NCBI RefSeq assembly: GCF_030272615.1
Contig: NC_081406.1
Coordinates: 472,428,400 to 472,492,399, forward strand
DNA length: 64,000 nt
Source: Cryptomeria japonica
Lineage: Eukaryota; Streptophyta; Pinopsida; Cupressales; Cupressaceae
Reading direction: 5' to 3'
Shown: positions 35,128 to 45,100 of the stretch, piece after piece
Layout: the number at the start of each line of letters is the position of its first letter
How positions within the stretch are numbered: position 1 is the first letter of the stretch
Notes under the pieces: generated by a model
The model's database searches: none
Told to the model about the DNA's origin: nothing
The model's input: the letters and a program-made list of their open reading frames with translations, nothing else
Made by a program: the position numbers and the translations under genes

Positions 35128-36060
35128 TTAACTTGCATGTCTATCAGGACATCTAGATTTCATATGACCAATCTTATTGCAGTTAAAACATTTAAAGGGT
35201 GCTTTACCTTCATACTTACTTCCAATTGAACCTTTGGGCATTTTCCTTGCAAATAGTGCTTCAAGTTCTTCAAGTTCTTCATTTTCTCTCCTACTTTCTT
35301 CAAGTTCTCTTGCATAGAAGGCTTTCCAATCAGATTTTTTATGTGATGATGATGATGTTGTAGTTGATGATGATGCCTTAAAAGCTAGATCTGTCTTGAT
35401 AGTATTAATTGGACCAAATTCCTCAAGCTCAAAAGCTGAAAGTTTTCCAACCAAAGTGTCTCTAGATATTGATGCATTAGGCATTGTTCTTAATTCATTT
35501 ATAGTAGTAACTTTCATTTTATATGTCGGTGGAAAAGCTCTTAAAACTTTAGAAAATTTCTCATCTTCACTCAAGGTTCCTCCACAACATTGTATACCTA
35601 AAACAATTTCATTTACTCTTTCCATAAAAGTAGAATTTCTTTCATCTTCTTCCATTTTCAGACTTTCATACCTGACCCAGAAGCATTCAAGTTTTGCAAT
35701 TTTGATTGTGGAATCTCCTTCATTCAATGTTTCTAATTTGTCCCAAATAGATTTAGCAGTAGATCTATCTAACAATCCCATGACTTGCTAATCTGATAAT
35801 GCACTCAAAAGTGCTTCTCTTGCTTTGCAATCATTTTCCTCATCTTTAGCCAAGTTTGGTGGATTAGGTTGACCTTGAGTAGGAGTAGTATAGCCATTCT
35901 TTGTAACATCCCATATATCCTTTCTAATGCAATTCAAGTGTGTTTCCACCTAATCTTCCATATGCCATAGTTAGTTCCTTCAAGTTTCGGCTTGTCCTTC
36001 CTGAAATAGTTAGAAGACATTGGATCCCCTCAAGTTGTTAAACTTCTGCAAAAAGAGAAC
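35128..36060 (-). pseudogene. Copia gag with intact CCHC zinc knuckle
   Basis: 35128-35781 is a 217-codon frame with the gag helical core (STAKSIWDKLETLNEGDSTI, FMERVNEIVLGI, FPPTYKMKVTTINELRTM), a Ser-rich linker, a Glu-rich coiled stretch, and a standard zinc knuckle CFNCNKIGHMKSRCP. The true N-terminus lies upstream (KLEGTNYGIWKIRWK-like, about 35985) in a region with stops. It would package element RNA into particles. Confidence 0.9.
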
Positions 36061-36061
36061 T

Positions 36062-36075
36062 AGGCTCTGATAACA
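36062..36075 (-). other. Primer-binding site, tRNA-iMet type
   Basis: The minus strand reads TTGTTATCAGAGCC directly after the LTR end, matching TTGGTATCAGAGCC except for one base. This fixes the minus-strand polarity of the innermost element. Confidence 0.85.
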
Positions 36076-36077
36076 AT

Positions 36078-37138
36078 TGTTAGGTCCTAGAGACAACTAA
36101 GAGGGGGGGGATGAATAATTTGTCCAATAAATTCAACCAAAATTAACTTAACCAAAACTTAATTCATAATACCGATAAACCAAACTGTATGTCGGTAGAC
36201 AGTCTTAACAGTTAATTGCAGTACCGGTAAAGATTAATGCATGAAACAGAAAGACAATGACATCCACAACACATAAAACAATTATTTGTGCATGGAAACT
36301 GTATAAGGGGGAAAACCATGGTGGGAAGCCTTACCCACAATCAAATGATACTACTATAGATAGTATGTGTTTACAATATGGATTCTGCATATGCAGAAAG
36401 GCCAGCTGCCTAGAGCTCACTGCTTGATCGCAAAATGAGAGTCACACTGACTATAATTGGATGCTTAAATCCAATGATAATGTACTGCATAAAATAGCAT
36501 CTTCATATGTTGGATTTAGTACCAGTTTAGTTCTGATTGCCTTCACAAAATCTGTCCTTCAACCTTCAAATGATGTCTGTGTGTATAGCTCTACTTATTT
36601 TTGCATATACCTTATTGCAATCCTTTTTGCATTCACAATCCCATCTACTTTCGATCTTACATATATACCATAACCTAAGACCAATTGAATAGGTCGGCTC
36701 ACTAAAAGATATTAAAATAAAATCAATTACAAATAAATCAATATCCGATGTATGATGTTGGCTCAATGCATTTACAATAATAATAAATCATCTCCTTAAC
36801 ATGTCGTGTTGATCTGGAATAGATAAGTTTGTCTGTGCTTATCCTGGACCTATTTGTCGGTAACAAAAAATATGCAAACTTGAATAAACAATTAACCAAA
36901 TCACCAAAACCAAGTGATCAAATAATTGTCTTCAACATAACCAAGTAGTTTCCAAGTCATTCCAAGTGCTAGTGAATAATATAATCTACCGGTGAACCAA
37001 ATACCAGTGACTTTGCATAAGTCTTTGACTTGCTGGTGAACATAGCCAAAGTCTCCAAGTGTTGATAAGTTGTTGACAAGCAATGACAAGTGTTGACATC
37101 AATGAAAAAACCATATCAACATATCCAAAATACCAACA
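36078..37138 (-). repeat. 5' LTR of the innermost copia element
   Basis: 1,061 bp, homologous from end to end with 30985-32036. On the plus strand it begins TGTTAGGTCCTAGAGAC (36078) and ends AAATACCAACA (37138). Confidence 0.95.
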
Positions 37139-37194
37139 GTCGGGACCCATCTTGCATTGTTGACTTGAGTCTTCATTCCCCTAAGTTGCACTTA

Positions 37195-37202
37195 ACGGGG
37201 GG
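37195..37202 (+). other. Polypurine tract of the plus-strand copia element
   Basis: ACGGGGGG immediately precedes the 3' LTR start TGTTGGTG at 37203, the usual site for priming plus-strand DNA synthesis. Confidence 0.75.
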
Positions 37203-37652
37203 TGTTGGTGTAAATAAATATTCATCATGTATATTATTACACTTTACTTAAGTTAACTTAAGATAATGCATCTCTTCGTAATCTATATTTGAGACACTTA
37301 GGGAAGTGTGCACATAGGGATATAGCTTGTAGGAGAAATTCCACCTTTTGTGGTCTTCTTTTACTATTACACTCCACATTCGGTGGGTCATCCACCTCTT
37401 GTGGAATATTATATTATTTCTCCTACCTACCTGTAGTATTTCTTACCTACCCTTGTTTCTCATTGAGCCACATGTCATGATTTTGTGCTCATGCATCCAT
37501 ATGGCATTGCCTATATAAGCAGACCTATATTAATTATATTGGTTAATCCAGTTGATCATTTGCATATTGATGAGAATATAGTTTGTTTGTGTCATTCTTT
37601 TGTCTCTCTTTTATACTTTTCATTGTGCCCTTGATCTTGGCAAAATATCACA
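37203..37652 (+). repeat. 3' LTR of the plus-strand copia element
   Basis: 450 bp, the same length as 25199-25648 with no indel seen, ending GGCAAAATATCACA. It is followed by the CTTAT duplication (37653-37657), after which the Tat-like LTR continues. Confidence 0.95.
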
Positions 37653-39110
37653 CTTATCTTTTTCACCTTTGTGGGGCACGATGTCAATGGTCACTACATG
37701 CACATCTAACTTCTCCTCTTCTTCCATATACTTAGGGTCTTGGGGTGAAGCAATTTGATGGGCCAGGCTAGCTTGGAGAGAAGTATCAACATTCAATTGT
37801 TGTTTCTTATGTAACTCTCTTACCTTATCATTGACCTCTTCTTCAAATGTCTTTCCATCTTTATCAATTTCATCCATACCTTGCTTGTCGGCTATCTCTT
37901 TCAGTAAATCTTCCTAGTCCTACGGAGTTAAGACTGACCTTTCATCCTATGAATCTTCAGACTCATTTCGTTCCTTCTCTCCTCCAAGTGGTGTTGTTCC
38001 ATAGGTTGCTCGTCCTCTTGGTCAGAATCTGATTTGATGTTATGGACACTTATTGTTTCTTTGGTAGGTCTTATAACCTGTGTCCTGGAAGGCACTGTTG
38101 TTGTAACAAAAATGTCAGTTGGTGGTGGCATAGGGGCAGTAGCAATTGAGGTCAAAATAGGAGCTTGTGTTGCAGAGGTAGATGGAGGCTGAGTGGATGC
38201 AACTGGCATATCAGGAAGAGGAGGGTGTGCACTTTCATCTTCTTTCCCTTGTTCATCCTCCTCCTGAGTGCCTTCTCCTGCCATTTGTCCAATTTTCATC
38301 CTCACGGGATGTACCTCTGTCAGTGGCACAGCTCCCAGCCCTTCTTTTACTCCAAAATTTGTAGCCTTTTTCAAAAGCTCAGACCTTGTCATTTGTTCTT
38401 TGACTTTTTTTAATAATTCCTCAGTACTTTCTTCAGGTTTGGTAGGTTCATTTGGGTCAGTTGATGTATTCTTTTGAGAGTTGGACCTTGTCTTATGGGC
38501 ATACTCCTTATAACTCCTTGACTGGGGAACACCTGAAGTCGATTCCTTTTGCTTCCCTTTCGAAGCGCTTGGCCTAACCCTCAAACTTAGCCACTTCCTA
38601 GTTCTATCTATAATAGTTTGAGTACTCTATATATATCTATATCTATATCCTCTTGTGACGACCACCTTATTGGAGAGAGAGGCTTCTTGTCAATTTCTTG
38701 CTCCTTAGATATAGAATCTAATAGTTCACCATCATCCCTTACTTCTTTAGTGAGATTGGTCTCTATTTCAAAATTTCTTATTTGCGGTACTGACAGCCTA
38801 TGATAATTATTTTCTCTAGCTTCAAAATTGTCTTGGAGGTTTGCCCAAAAATCCTCCAATCTAGACTTATGCCCCTCATATGCCTTTGGTATTATTTTCT
38901 TTAGCTTTCTGTAGGGATCACAGTACTCCCTTGCATAATTAAATTCTTTAAGATTTAAATCCTAAAGTTCCTGCTCTGCTGTCTTTGCTACCTGAATCTT
39001 GGAACAAGAGAAGTAACCAATAGAAACTGAAAAATAATACTCACCTTGTGTTTTGAAGATAAAAGTGATTGATGGTCGAGCATCTGCCGGACAAATTCTA
39101 ACAATATAAT
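37653..39110 (-). pseudogene. LTR-resident reading frame, copy B, middle part
   Basis: This is the counterpart of about 11318-12784 in copy A. 37928-38584 gives a 218-codon uninterrupted frame (VRPSASKGKQKESTSGVPQS, STEELLKKVKEQMTRSELL, a Pro/Thr-rich tract, SDSDQEDEQPMEQHHLEE) that copy A has in two broken pieces, so the two copies together show that this was one frame. The N-terminal third is missing because of the deletion near 39110. Function unknown. Confidence 0.6.
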
Positions 39111-39211
39111 GTGAAAACTCAACAGCATGGAAGCATGAAGTCGGGAGGTCACAACTGGAAGGTTTGAAAAACTTGAGTGCGCAAATGAACTTAGAAAACT
39201 TCATTTCTCCT

Positions 39212-39218
39212 ATTTATA
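39212..39218 (-). promoter_or_regulatory. TATA box of the Tat-like LTR, copy B
   Basis: The minus strand reads GATATAAATAGGAGAAATG, aligned with the box at 14551-14557. This is the 5' LTR copy that would drive the element's RNA, but the promoter is now separated from gag by the nested copia elements and by the LTR frame. Confidence 0.65.
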
Positions 39219-39239
39219 TCCCCTAAAACTTTGTTTGTA

Positions 39240-39720
39240 TGGTCCCCTTAAACAAGTCCTCGGGAGTCCGAGGATCTGGACTTCCAAGGTGAAAGCTAAA
39301 AAACACAAATAGACCTCAGGACTCTGGGGTTCTGGGGTGAAAAAAGAAAAGCAAGCAAAACAGCCTTGGGACTTTGAGGTTCCGGGGTTCGAGGGTTGCC
39401 AAGACAACACAACTTCAGGACTCTAGGGTTCCGGGGTTCTGAAGTGACTAACAACAAAACATGAAGAACTGAGGATTTCGGGACTCCAGAGTTCCGAGGC
39501 TTCAATGACAAAAAGAGACAATGCATGACTTCAGGACTCCAGTGATTTGGGGTTCCGAGATTGTGACAAAAAACCTACCTCGAAACTTCAGGGTTCTGGG
39601 GTCAAAACATAACCAAAACAAACACCCACTTCAAGACTCTGAGGTTCTGTGGTTCTGAGGTAGGACTTCAAAAACAAACAAAAGGACTCCTCGAGACTCC
39701 AGGGTTCCGATGTTTTGGGG
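39240..39720. repeat. GGGGTTCCGGGGTTC-type repeats, LTR copy B
   Basis: The array corresponds to 14600-15000 in the other LTR, with units such as 'gactctggggttctgggg' and 'ctagggttccggggttctg'. The two LTRs agree in order and approximate spacing, so the array pre-dates insertion. Confidence 0.75.
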
Positions 39721-39823
39721 TGTCTAGGAAGAAACTAAAAAAACAAAGCTACAAAAATCAAAAAGAGGGACCCATATTTTCAAGACAAGGAAACTAATGG
39801 GGTTAGGTATGCAGGGCATAATA

Positions 39824-39828
39824 GTACC
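39824..39828. other. Target-site duplication GTACC, right copy
   Basis: It matches 9104-9108 exactly and marks the right end of the Tat-like element inside the CACTA transposase exon. Confidence 0.9.
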
Positions 39829-40390
39829 ATCATCTTCAACTATGTTTTCTGGTACATGATCATCTTATTCCATAGGATTATTAACTTCATCTTCGATATT
39901 CATAGCTCCATGTTCCTTCGCTTGCAAATCCACATTCTCTCAGCCATGATGATCCATATCATGTGCCCTAGGGAACCCCACCTTTATAATAATGATCGAC
40001 GCAAATAAACCATGATCATGATCAAATGATTTTTTATATATATATAAAATGTTAAAACAATATAAAGATTTATAAATTCAATCAATATAAAGACACATAA
40101 TGAAAAACTTACCAATGGACGATAATCATACCCCTTCAACATGACCATGTTGCCTACAATGTTTCTCAGTTGTTGTGATTAAAAATATTCTTGTCTTTAA
40201 GACCCTTTCAATTATTGCAAGGACAATAACATTTCCCATCACCCATTCTTTTCAATGTAGCCCACAATCTAGCAAGTGTTTCTTCATTTTGTTCTGCACT
40301 AATATTATATGATTTTTCTTTACCAAGCTTGAATATTTAGATAAATTTTCGAAACAAGGCTCCAATCAACAAACCCACCCACAAGGCCTT
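39829..40390 (-). pseudogene. CACTA transposase (TNP2-like), upstream exons
   Basis: 39829-39990 reads (minus) GFPRAHDMDHHG, MNIEDEVNNPME, PENIVEDDGT and joins in frame to the exon at 8945-9108 once the Tat-like element is removed. 40140-40350 reads LARLWATLKRMGDGK followed by CYCPCNN, resembling the N-terminal transposase-associated domain with its CPC motif. An intron-like AT-rich stretch lies between. Stops are present. Assignment of the first block rests on the reading frame; the second on motif resemblance. Confidence 0.65.
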
Positions 40391-41544
40391 TATGGCACAA
40401 TTTCTCGTCAGGATTTAACACATAACAAGGCCAACTTAATTGAATCAAGGCTTGAACAAAGGAACAACATGTTCTTCAAAGTAACAATACTCTTCATCAA
40501 TGAGACAATAGGGAACAATGAAACCATGCTTCAAACATGTTGCTTTACACATCCATTCATGATGTCAATGCACCTTGACAAGGGCTATGAACTTTTGATT
40601 CTAACTTTTGCACATGGTTCAAACTCTAGGAGAAGAGACATTAAACCTTGTAATGCAACCTTTTCCAATATGCTTTTGTTTTGTACAACAACAACCCATC
40701 AAATTTGTGAACTTACTGTCAAGGATCAGACTTACAAACTTTTGTATGCTCATTACAACTGTTCACCTTTGACATGGATCATAAGGGGAATCAAGGTACT
40801 TTCATGGATGTCTACATGCACTTGAGGCAATGTTAAAAAGGTCCTTAAGGCATATAAATAATGGAAGACTCCAAAATTTGGAAGAAGTCAGACTTTTAGA
40901 GTTTCTTGTGAGGAAAGACCTAAATAGTCATCATTTGTTCGTCATTATCAAAAAAATCCATACAATAAGTAATAGGACATTTTTTATAACAATCATGGTT
41001 CTTTAAAATGAATACAAAGTGAGAGATAACTACACTTAATAAAAGAAAACTTCCAAACTGTAATTGTCACTATTTTTGGGATAGTTTGACAGTGGCCTTC
41101 AAATCAGAGACTAAAACAACATTCAAATTCCATGTCAAGTGACTGTAGAGGAATGTTTGGATTACTCGCAATATTACGTCAACCTCAAGTGCCAATTGGA
41201 ATCATCAAATAGGTCTATAATTAAACATATTAGAATAGTCTACTAGGGCATCAAACCATATACCCATCGGTCGGCCACAAATTAAGATGGCACTAGCCAT
41301 TGGAAACAGGTTGACTTTAAGCATTCAATGAAATATCGTCAGACTAGCGAAGAACATTATTGTTCGTCAAAATTTTGACGAACATTGGGGACCAATTAAA
41401 AAAAAATGAAAATATCACATTAAATTGAAAAGTACTTGATGAAACAATAAATTAATTCACTTTCATCAAAAATTTTCATCAGATTTTGACCTCAAATGAG
41501 TTAGTGTTTCTACTCTTTAACAATATTTCTTCAACAATAACTTT
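40391..41544. other. Probable 5' flank or subterminal region of the CACTA element
   Basis: No confident gene. A 118-codon plus-strand frame at 40469-40825 has no recognisable motif. The right half (40900-41506) is rich in short direct and inverted copies of GTCAAAA/TCATCAAAA-type motifs, including a perfect palindrome at 41361-41384, and a possible TAGTG terminus occurs at 41502-41506. CACTA elements typically have such subterminal repeats, but I found no matching CACTA end on the left, so the boundary is not proven. Confidence 0.3.
41361..41384. repeat. Perfect 24-bp palindrome
   Basis: The half-site TGTTCGTCAAAA is followed immediately by its reverse complement. It lies in the putative subterminal region of the CACTA element, 160 bp from the TRIM-like element. 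Confidence 0.9.
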
Positions 41545-42448
41545 TGATGCAGTCAAGGTAGGGAGATCTAATGAAGGACATCCCATCCTTGCAGCCTAAC
41601 ACAAAAACCATGCAAGATATATCGGTAACCGGTAACACAACACTAGATAAAGCAGAAAGAATAATCGGTAATAGCACAAAATACATAACCGGTAAACAGT
41701 ACGAACAATTCTTATAACAGTTTGAAGAATTACATATGCCACATGTTGGATCACAGTCTAGGATACAAATAATGTTTACAACACAAATATAAGATCCACA
41801 TATCATCTACACATCAAATCAGCCTCCGGTAACAGTCTATCGGTTCAACCCTAATCCGGACCTCAACCCTTTCGGCTTCAGTCCTACCGGACCAAAATAT
41901 TGTCGGTTCTACATCTTCGCTCGATCTCTAACCTCTATCCTCTATCTTGTCTTTTATCCCTCAAATGATTCGCAAAACTTCTATTTATATCATCCGCAAA
42001 TAATAACAACTTTCTCAAGTCGGCCTAAAGACCAACCGGTTCATAATGAAACGTGCTAATGGTAACATGTCAGCTCAAATCACTAAGAACGTCACAAAAG
42101 AATAAAACAATGCGTGGACCTTTAGAAATATCGGCCAAGGCCCAAAGCAACATTGATCAATGATCTGCAAGTCACAAAAATCAACCACAACCTAAAAACA
42201 TCTTCCATCAACACTCTGCAAGACTAACCGGTAAGAACACATCAACCAGGCCAATACCAGAATCTGTATCTCATCGAAATTAAATCTAAATGCCATGAAT
42301 CTCAAACATGATAAAGATAATGAACTCAAGGTAATAAACCCAAATCTACAATGCTAAACTCTCACACATGAAGAGATGCCACGATCTCCAAGCAATTCCA
42401 CTGCTAACTACTCAAACCGGTAAGAACTACATTGGTGCTCCTGCATCA
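41545..42448 (-). repeat. 3' LTR of the TRIM-like element
   Basis: 904 bp, starting TGATGCAGTCAAGG and ending GGTGCTCCTGCATCA, with 8-bp perfect inverted termini (TGATGCAG/CTGCATCA). It contains numerous ACCGGT or CCGGT motifs. Confidence 0.85.
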
Positions 42449-42794
42449 AACTCTCGGGGTTAATTGAAAAGTGATTCCCATCACTTGATCTGGTTCGGAA
42501 ATTTTTCAATAGGTACTTGCAACTGCCTCAGAGATTCAGCGATTTGACTTCAAGTTCCGGTTGCCTCTCCTCGGCGATCTATTGGTCCACTTTGCAGCCT
42601 GCCTCAATCGGCAATCTATTCAAGTCTCCACCCACTAAATGCCTCAAGTTCAAGCTTTAGGATTGGTGGTCTACCTACAAACCTTTCTCTACCTCATGTT
42701 TGGCAATCTGAACAAGTCTTCAAGTTTCCTCAACTTCATTTCCAACCAACCGGTATATAACCAACACTCTCTCCAACAATAGGTTCACAAACCA

Positions 42795-42806
42795 GCTCTG
42801 ATACCA
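42795..42806 (-). other. Primer-binding site, tRNA-iMet (canonical)
   Basis: The minus strand reads TGGTATCAGAGC with no mismatch to the standard copia primer site, two bases from the LTR end at 42809. Confidence 0.9.
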
Positions 42807-42808
42807 TT

Positions 42809-43720
42809 TGATTTAGGCAAGGTAGGGAGATCCAATGAAGGACATCCCATCCTTGCAGCCTAACATAAACACCATGCAAGATATATTGGTAACCGGTAAC
42901 CGGTAACACAACACTAGATAAAGCAGAAAGAACAACCGATAACAACACAAAATACATAATTGATAAACATTATGAACAATTCTTATAACAGTTTGAAGAG
43001 TTACATATGCTACATGTTGGATCAGAGTCCAAGATACAAACAATGTTTACAACACAAATATAAGATCCACATATCATCTACACATCAAATCTGCCTCTGG
43101 TAGCAGTATGTCGGTTCAACCCTAATCTGGACCTCAGCCCTTCCGGGTTCAATCCTACCAGACCAAAATCTCGCTAGTTCTACATCTTCGCTCAATCTCT
43201 AACCTATGTCCTCTATCTTTCATCTTCTGTCCCTCAAAAGATTCACAAAACTTCTATTTATACCATCCACAAATAATAACAACTTGATCAAGTCGGCCCA
43301 AAGACCAACTGGTTCATAATGAAATGTGATAATGGTAACATGTTGGCTCAAATCACTAAGAACATCACAAAAGCATAAAATGATGCGCGGACCTCCGGAA
43401 ATACCGGCCAAGGCCCAAAGCAACATTGATCAACGATCCGCAAATCACGGAAATCAACCGCAACCTGAAATCATCTTCGCTCAACACTCTACAAGACTAA
43501 CTGGTAAGAACACATCAACCGGGCCAATACCGGAATCTGTATCTCACCAAATTAAATCCAAATTCCATGAATCTCGAACATGATAAAGACAATGAACTCA
43601 AGGGAATAAATCCAAATCCACAATACTAAACTCTCAAACATGAAGAAATGCCATGATCTCCAAGAAATTCCACTGCTAACTACTCAAACCGGTAAGAACT
43701 ACATCGGTGCTCCTGCATCA
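42809..43720 (-). repeat. 5' LTR of the TRIM-like element
   Basis: 912 bp, aligned with 41545-42448 throughout, ending GGTGCTCCTGCATCA. A small duplication of 'ggtaacc' (42889-42905) is one of the differences between the two LTRs. Confidence 0.85.
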
Positions 43721-44357
43721 CCTTTACTTGAGAAAAATAAGAATTTGCAACAAGAATGACATAAGAACACTATCACCATAAACCAAAAATGAATCCAACA
43801 TAAAGTTTGGATGTCAAATCTTTCTTCTTATTCAATCAAGTTTGCAAGATAACAATAGGAACACGAAGTTTTACTTTTTCTCTTCACTTTGACAGAGTTT
43901 TGGCATATAGATTAAAGATTTATAATCCAAAAAGATCAAAATGGTCCTTATTACAATGAAAATTTTCATATATATAGAGGGGAGGTGCAACATGAAACTA
44001 GGAAAGTTACAACTAATTTGTGACCAAGTCAAAGGTAGAGTCTAATTTGACTTAGGACATGTGCAAGTTCTGGTTGCAAAATCTTGAATACAAAATGACA
44101 TTTGAGGTGTCAATTGAGATTACAAAATGACACTAAGCTAGATATGCATAAAGAATGACTAAGTGTTGAGAGCCTCATCTTGTTCATCATTTTCTCCATT
44201 TTTTTTCACCAATGGACTCTTAATATCCTCGCTTCATGGCTTGTATTTCACAATCATCTAGTCCCAATGTGTTGAATCTGGCATCTAGAGTGGAGTTGTG
44301 AAAATGGATTTGAAGAATTCCAAGAGTTGGACAAAGAAGACCAAAGAGAGTTTAAGA
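43721..44357. other. No recognised feature
   Basis: AT-rich sequence between the TRIM-like element and the palindrome array. Only short random frames are present. Confidence 0.5.
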
Positions 44358-45100
44358 AGTTTATTTCAGACTTATGAGTCTGATTTGTACTTGGGGAAGG
44401 GTCAACAATCATAAAGGTGCATATCAAACTTATAAGTCCAATTTGCACTTATACAAAAAGAAAGGGAAGAAAAAAAGACTTTGGTGTGAATCAGGGTTAT
44501 AACCCTGATTTACACCTAAGAAAGAATAATGGTGCAAGTTGGGGTTACAACCCCGATTCGCACCAAACCTTAGTACTTGGAAAAAATGCAAAAGGAAAAT
44601 GGTGTGGGTCGGGTTTATAACCCCAACATGCACTGTGATGGGGAGACTTGATGTAGATCGGGGTTATACACCTGATTTACACCATTGGGTAAGACCTCAA
44701 TGTAGATCGGGGTTATACCCCCGATTTACACCATTGGGTAAGACTTCGGTGTAGGTTGGGGTTGCAGCCCTGACCAACACCATTTCAAGGGGAATCAGTG
44801 AAGGTTGGGATTATGGCCCCGATATACACCAAAATGGGCACAACTTGGTGCAGGTTGGGGTTGTAACCTTGCCTTTCACCTGAAAGGGAGGTTTTGGTGT
44901 AAGACAGAGTTATAACTTTGACTTGCACCAAAATGGGAGGACTTGGTCTAGGTCGGGGATATAACTCCGACTTACACCAAAAATAGGACTTGGTGATGAA
45001 ATGGTGTAAATTGAGGTTACAAACCCAATTTGCATTGGACTAAATTTTTTGAAGAGAAGTGTAATTCAGGGTTGTAACCCCAATTTACACCAAAATACAA
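44358..45100. repeat. Tandem array of about 14 imperfect palindromes
   Basis: Each unit is close to 'ggtgtaaatcggggttataa' followed by its reverse complement 'ccccgatttacacc', with 10-25 bp of A/G-rich spacer. Unit period is mostly 45-60 bp. Clear units start near 44415, 44480, 44530, 44599, 44648, 44697, 44746, 44796, 44845, 44892, 44942, 45000 and 45056, with a weaker one at 44366. In several units both arms differ from the consensus in matching ways (44892: agagttataactttg; 44942: gtcgg...ccgac; 44480: cagggtt...aaccctg). Each unit could form a stem-loop in either strand. The open frames here (Gly-Tyr-Asn-Pro-Asp repeats) are by-products. Confidence 0.9.

Larger units (their letters stand above)
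30985..37138 (-). mobile_element. Innermost Ty1/copia retrotransposon, minus strand
   Basis: It is bounded by LTRs at 30985-32036 and 36078-37138, both TGTTAGGTCC...ATACCAACA on the plus strand. The minus-strand order is LTR, primer site, gag, protease, integrase, RT, RNase H, polypurine tracts, LTR. Multiple polypurine tracts near the 3' LTR and the RT/RNase H style suggest the Sirevirus-like branch of copia. Flanking 5-mers (GCCAA and GTCGG) do not match, so no target duplication is visible. It carries stops and an internal deletion in integrase. Confidence 0.9.
25199..37652 (+). mobile_element. Ty1/copia retrotransposon, plus strand, nested in the Tat-like LTR
   Basis: Two 450-bp LTRs (25199-25648, 37203-37652), a perfect CTTAT duplication, a primer site next to the left LTR and a polypurine tract next to the right LTR define a complete element. 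Inside are gag, protease, integrase, RT and RNase H in copia order. A minus-strand copia element (30985-37138) is inserted between RNase H and the 3' LTR. Many stops and frameshifts show that it is dead. By eye the LTRs differ at about 27 of 450 positions (about 6%). Confidence 0.95.
9109..39823 (-). mobile_element. Tat-like Ty3/gypsy retrotransposon with ~6-kb LTRs, nested in CACTA
   Basis: Outer bounds are set by two related LTRs (9109-15106 and 22992-39823, the latter interrupted by 25199-37652) and by the GTACC duplication. Internal order on the minus strand: primer site (22970-22986), gag, protease, archaeal-type RNase H, RT, RNase H, integrase. Without the nested copia elements it would be about 18 kb. 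The extra RNase H and very long LTRs suggest the Tat clade of plant Ty3 elements (Ogre and relatives are known for both great length and a second RNase H). By eye the two LTRs differ at well over a tenth of positions in compared stretches, so the insertion is old. Confidence 0.85.
37653..39823 (-). repeat. 5' LTR of the Tat-like element, part 2 (U3 side)
   Basis: It continues the LTR cut at 25198 and matches copy A from about 11318 onward. It lacks the stretch equal to about 12784-14450 of copy A: the junction near 39110 joins 'acaatataatg' directly to 'tgaaaactcaacag'. The U3 repeats and TATA box are kept. It ends GGGCATAATA where copy A has GGGCATAACA; GTACC follows. Confidence 0.85.
41545..43720 (-). 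mobile_element. Non-autonomous LTR element (TRIM-like) with 0.9-kb LTRs
   Basis: Two LTRs (41545-42448 and 42809-43720) begin TGATGCAG or TGATTTAG and end CTGCATCA. They flank only 360 bp of internal sequence. A canonical initiator tRNA-Met primer site (TGGTATCAGAGC, minus strand, 42795-42806) lies two bases from the right LTR, which sets minus-strand polarity. Flanking 5-mers ACTTT and CCTTT share CTTT, a likely target duplication with one change. No coding region is present, so it would need proteins from another copia element. The LTRs are longer than in typical TRIMs (usually under 0.5 kb). Confidence 0.8.

Noticed and set aside
30980-37143. Target duplication for the innermost copia (GCCAA versus GTCGG)
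   Set aside because: Only two of five bases agree. I do not count it as a duplication.
9109-39823. Two separate insertions of one repeat instead of one element with 6-kb LTRs
   Set aside because: The two copies have the same orientation and flank a full gag-pol. One carries the primer site at its edge, and the outer flanks share GTACC and rejoin a transposase exon in frame, so they are the LTRs of one element.
40469-40825. 118-codon plus-strand frame as a host gene
   Set aside because: No motif seen. It lies antisense to the CACTA transposase promoter region, and frames of this length occur by chance in the window.
44417-44754. Overlapping open frames with repeated Gly-Tyr-Asn-Pro-Asp motifs
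   Set aside because: The motif is the translation of the palindromic tandem unit, and it appears on both strands because each unit is its own reverse complement.
44358-45100. CRISPR-like array of repeats and spacers
   Set aside because: Repeats are palindromic, imperfect and of variable spacing, spacers are low-complexity, and the context is plant nuclear DNA.
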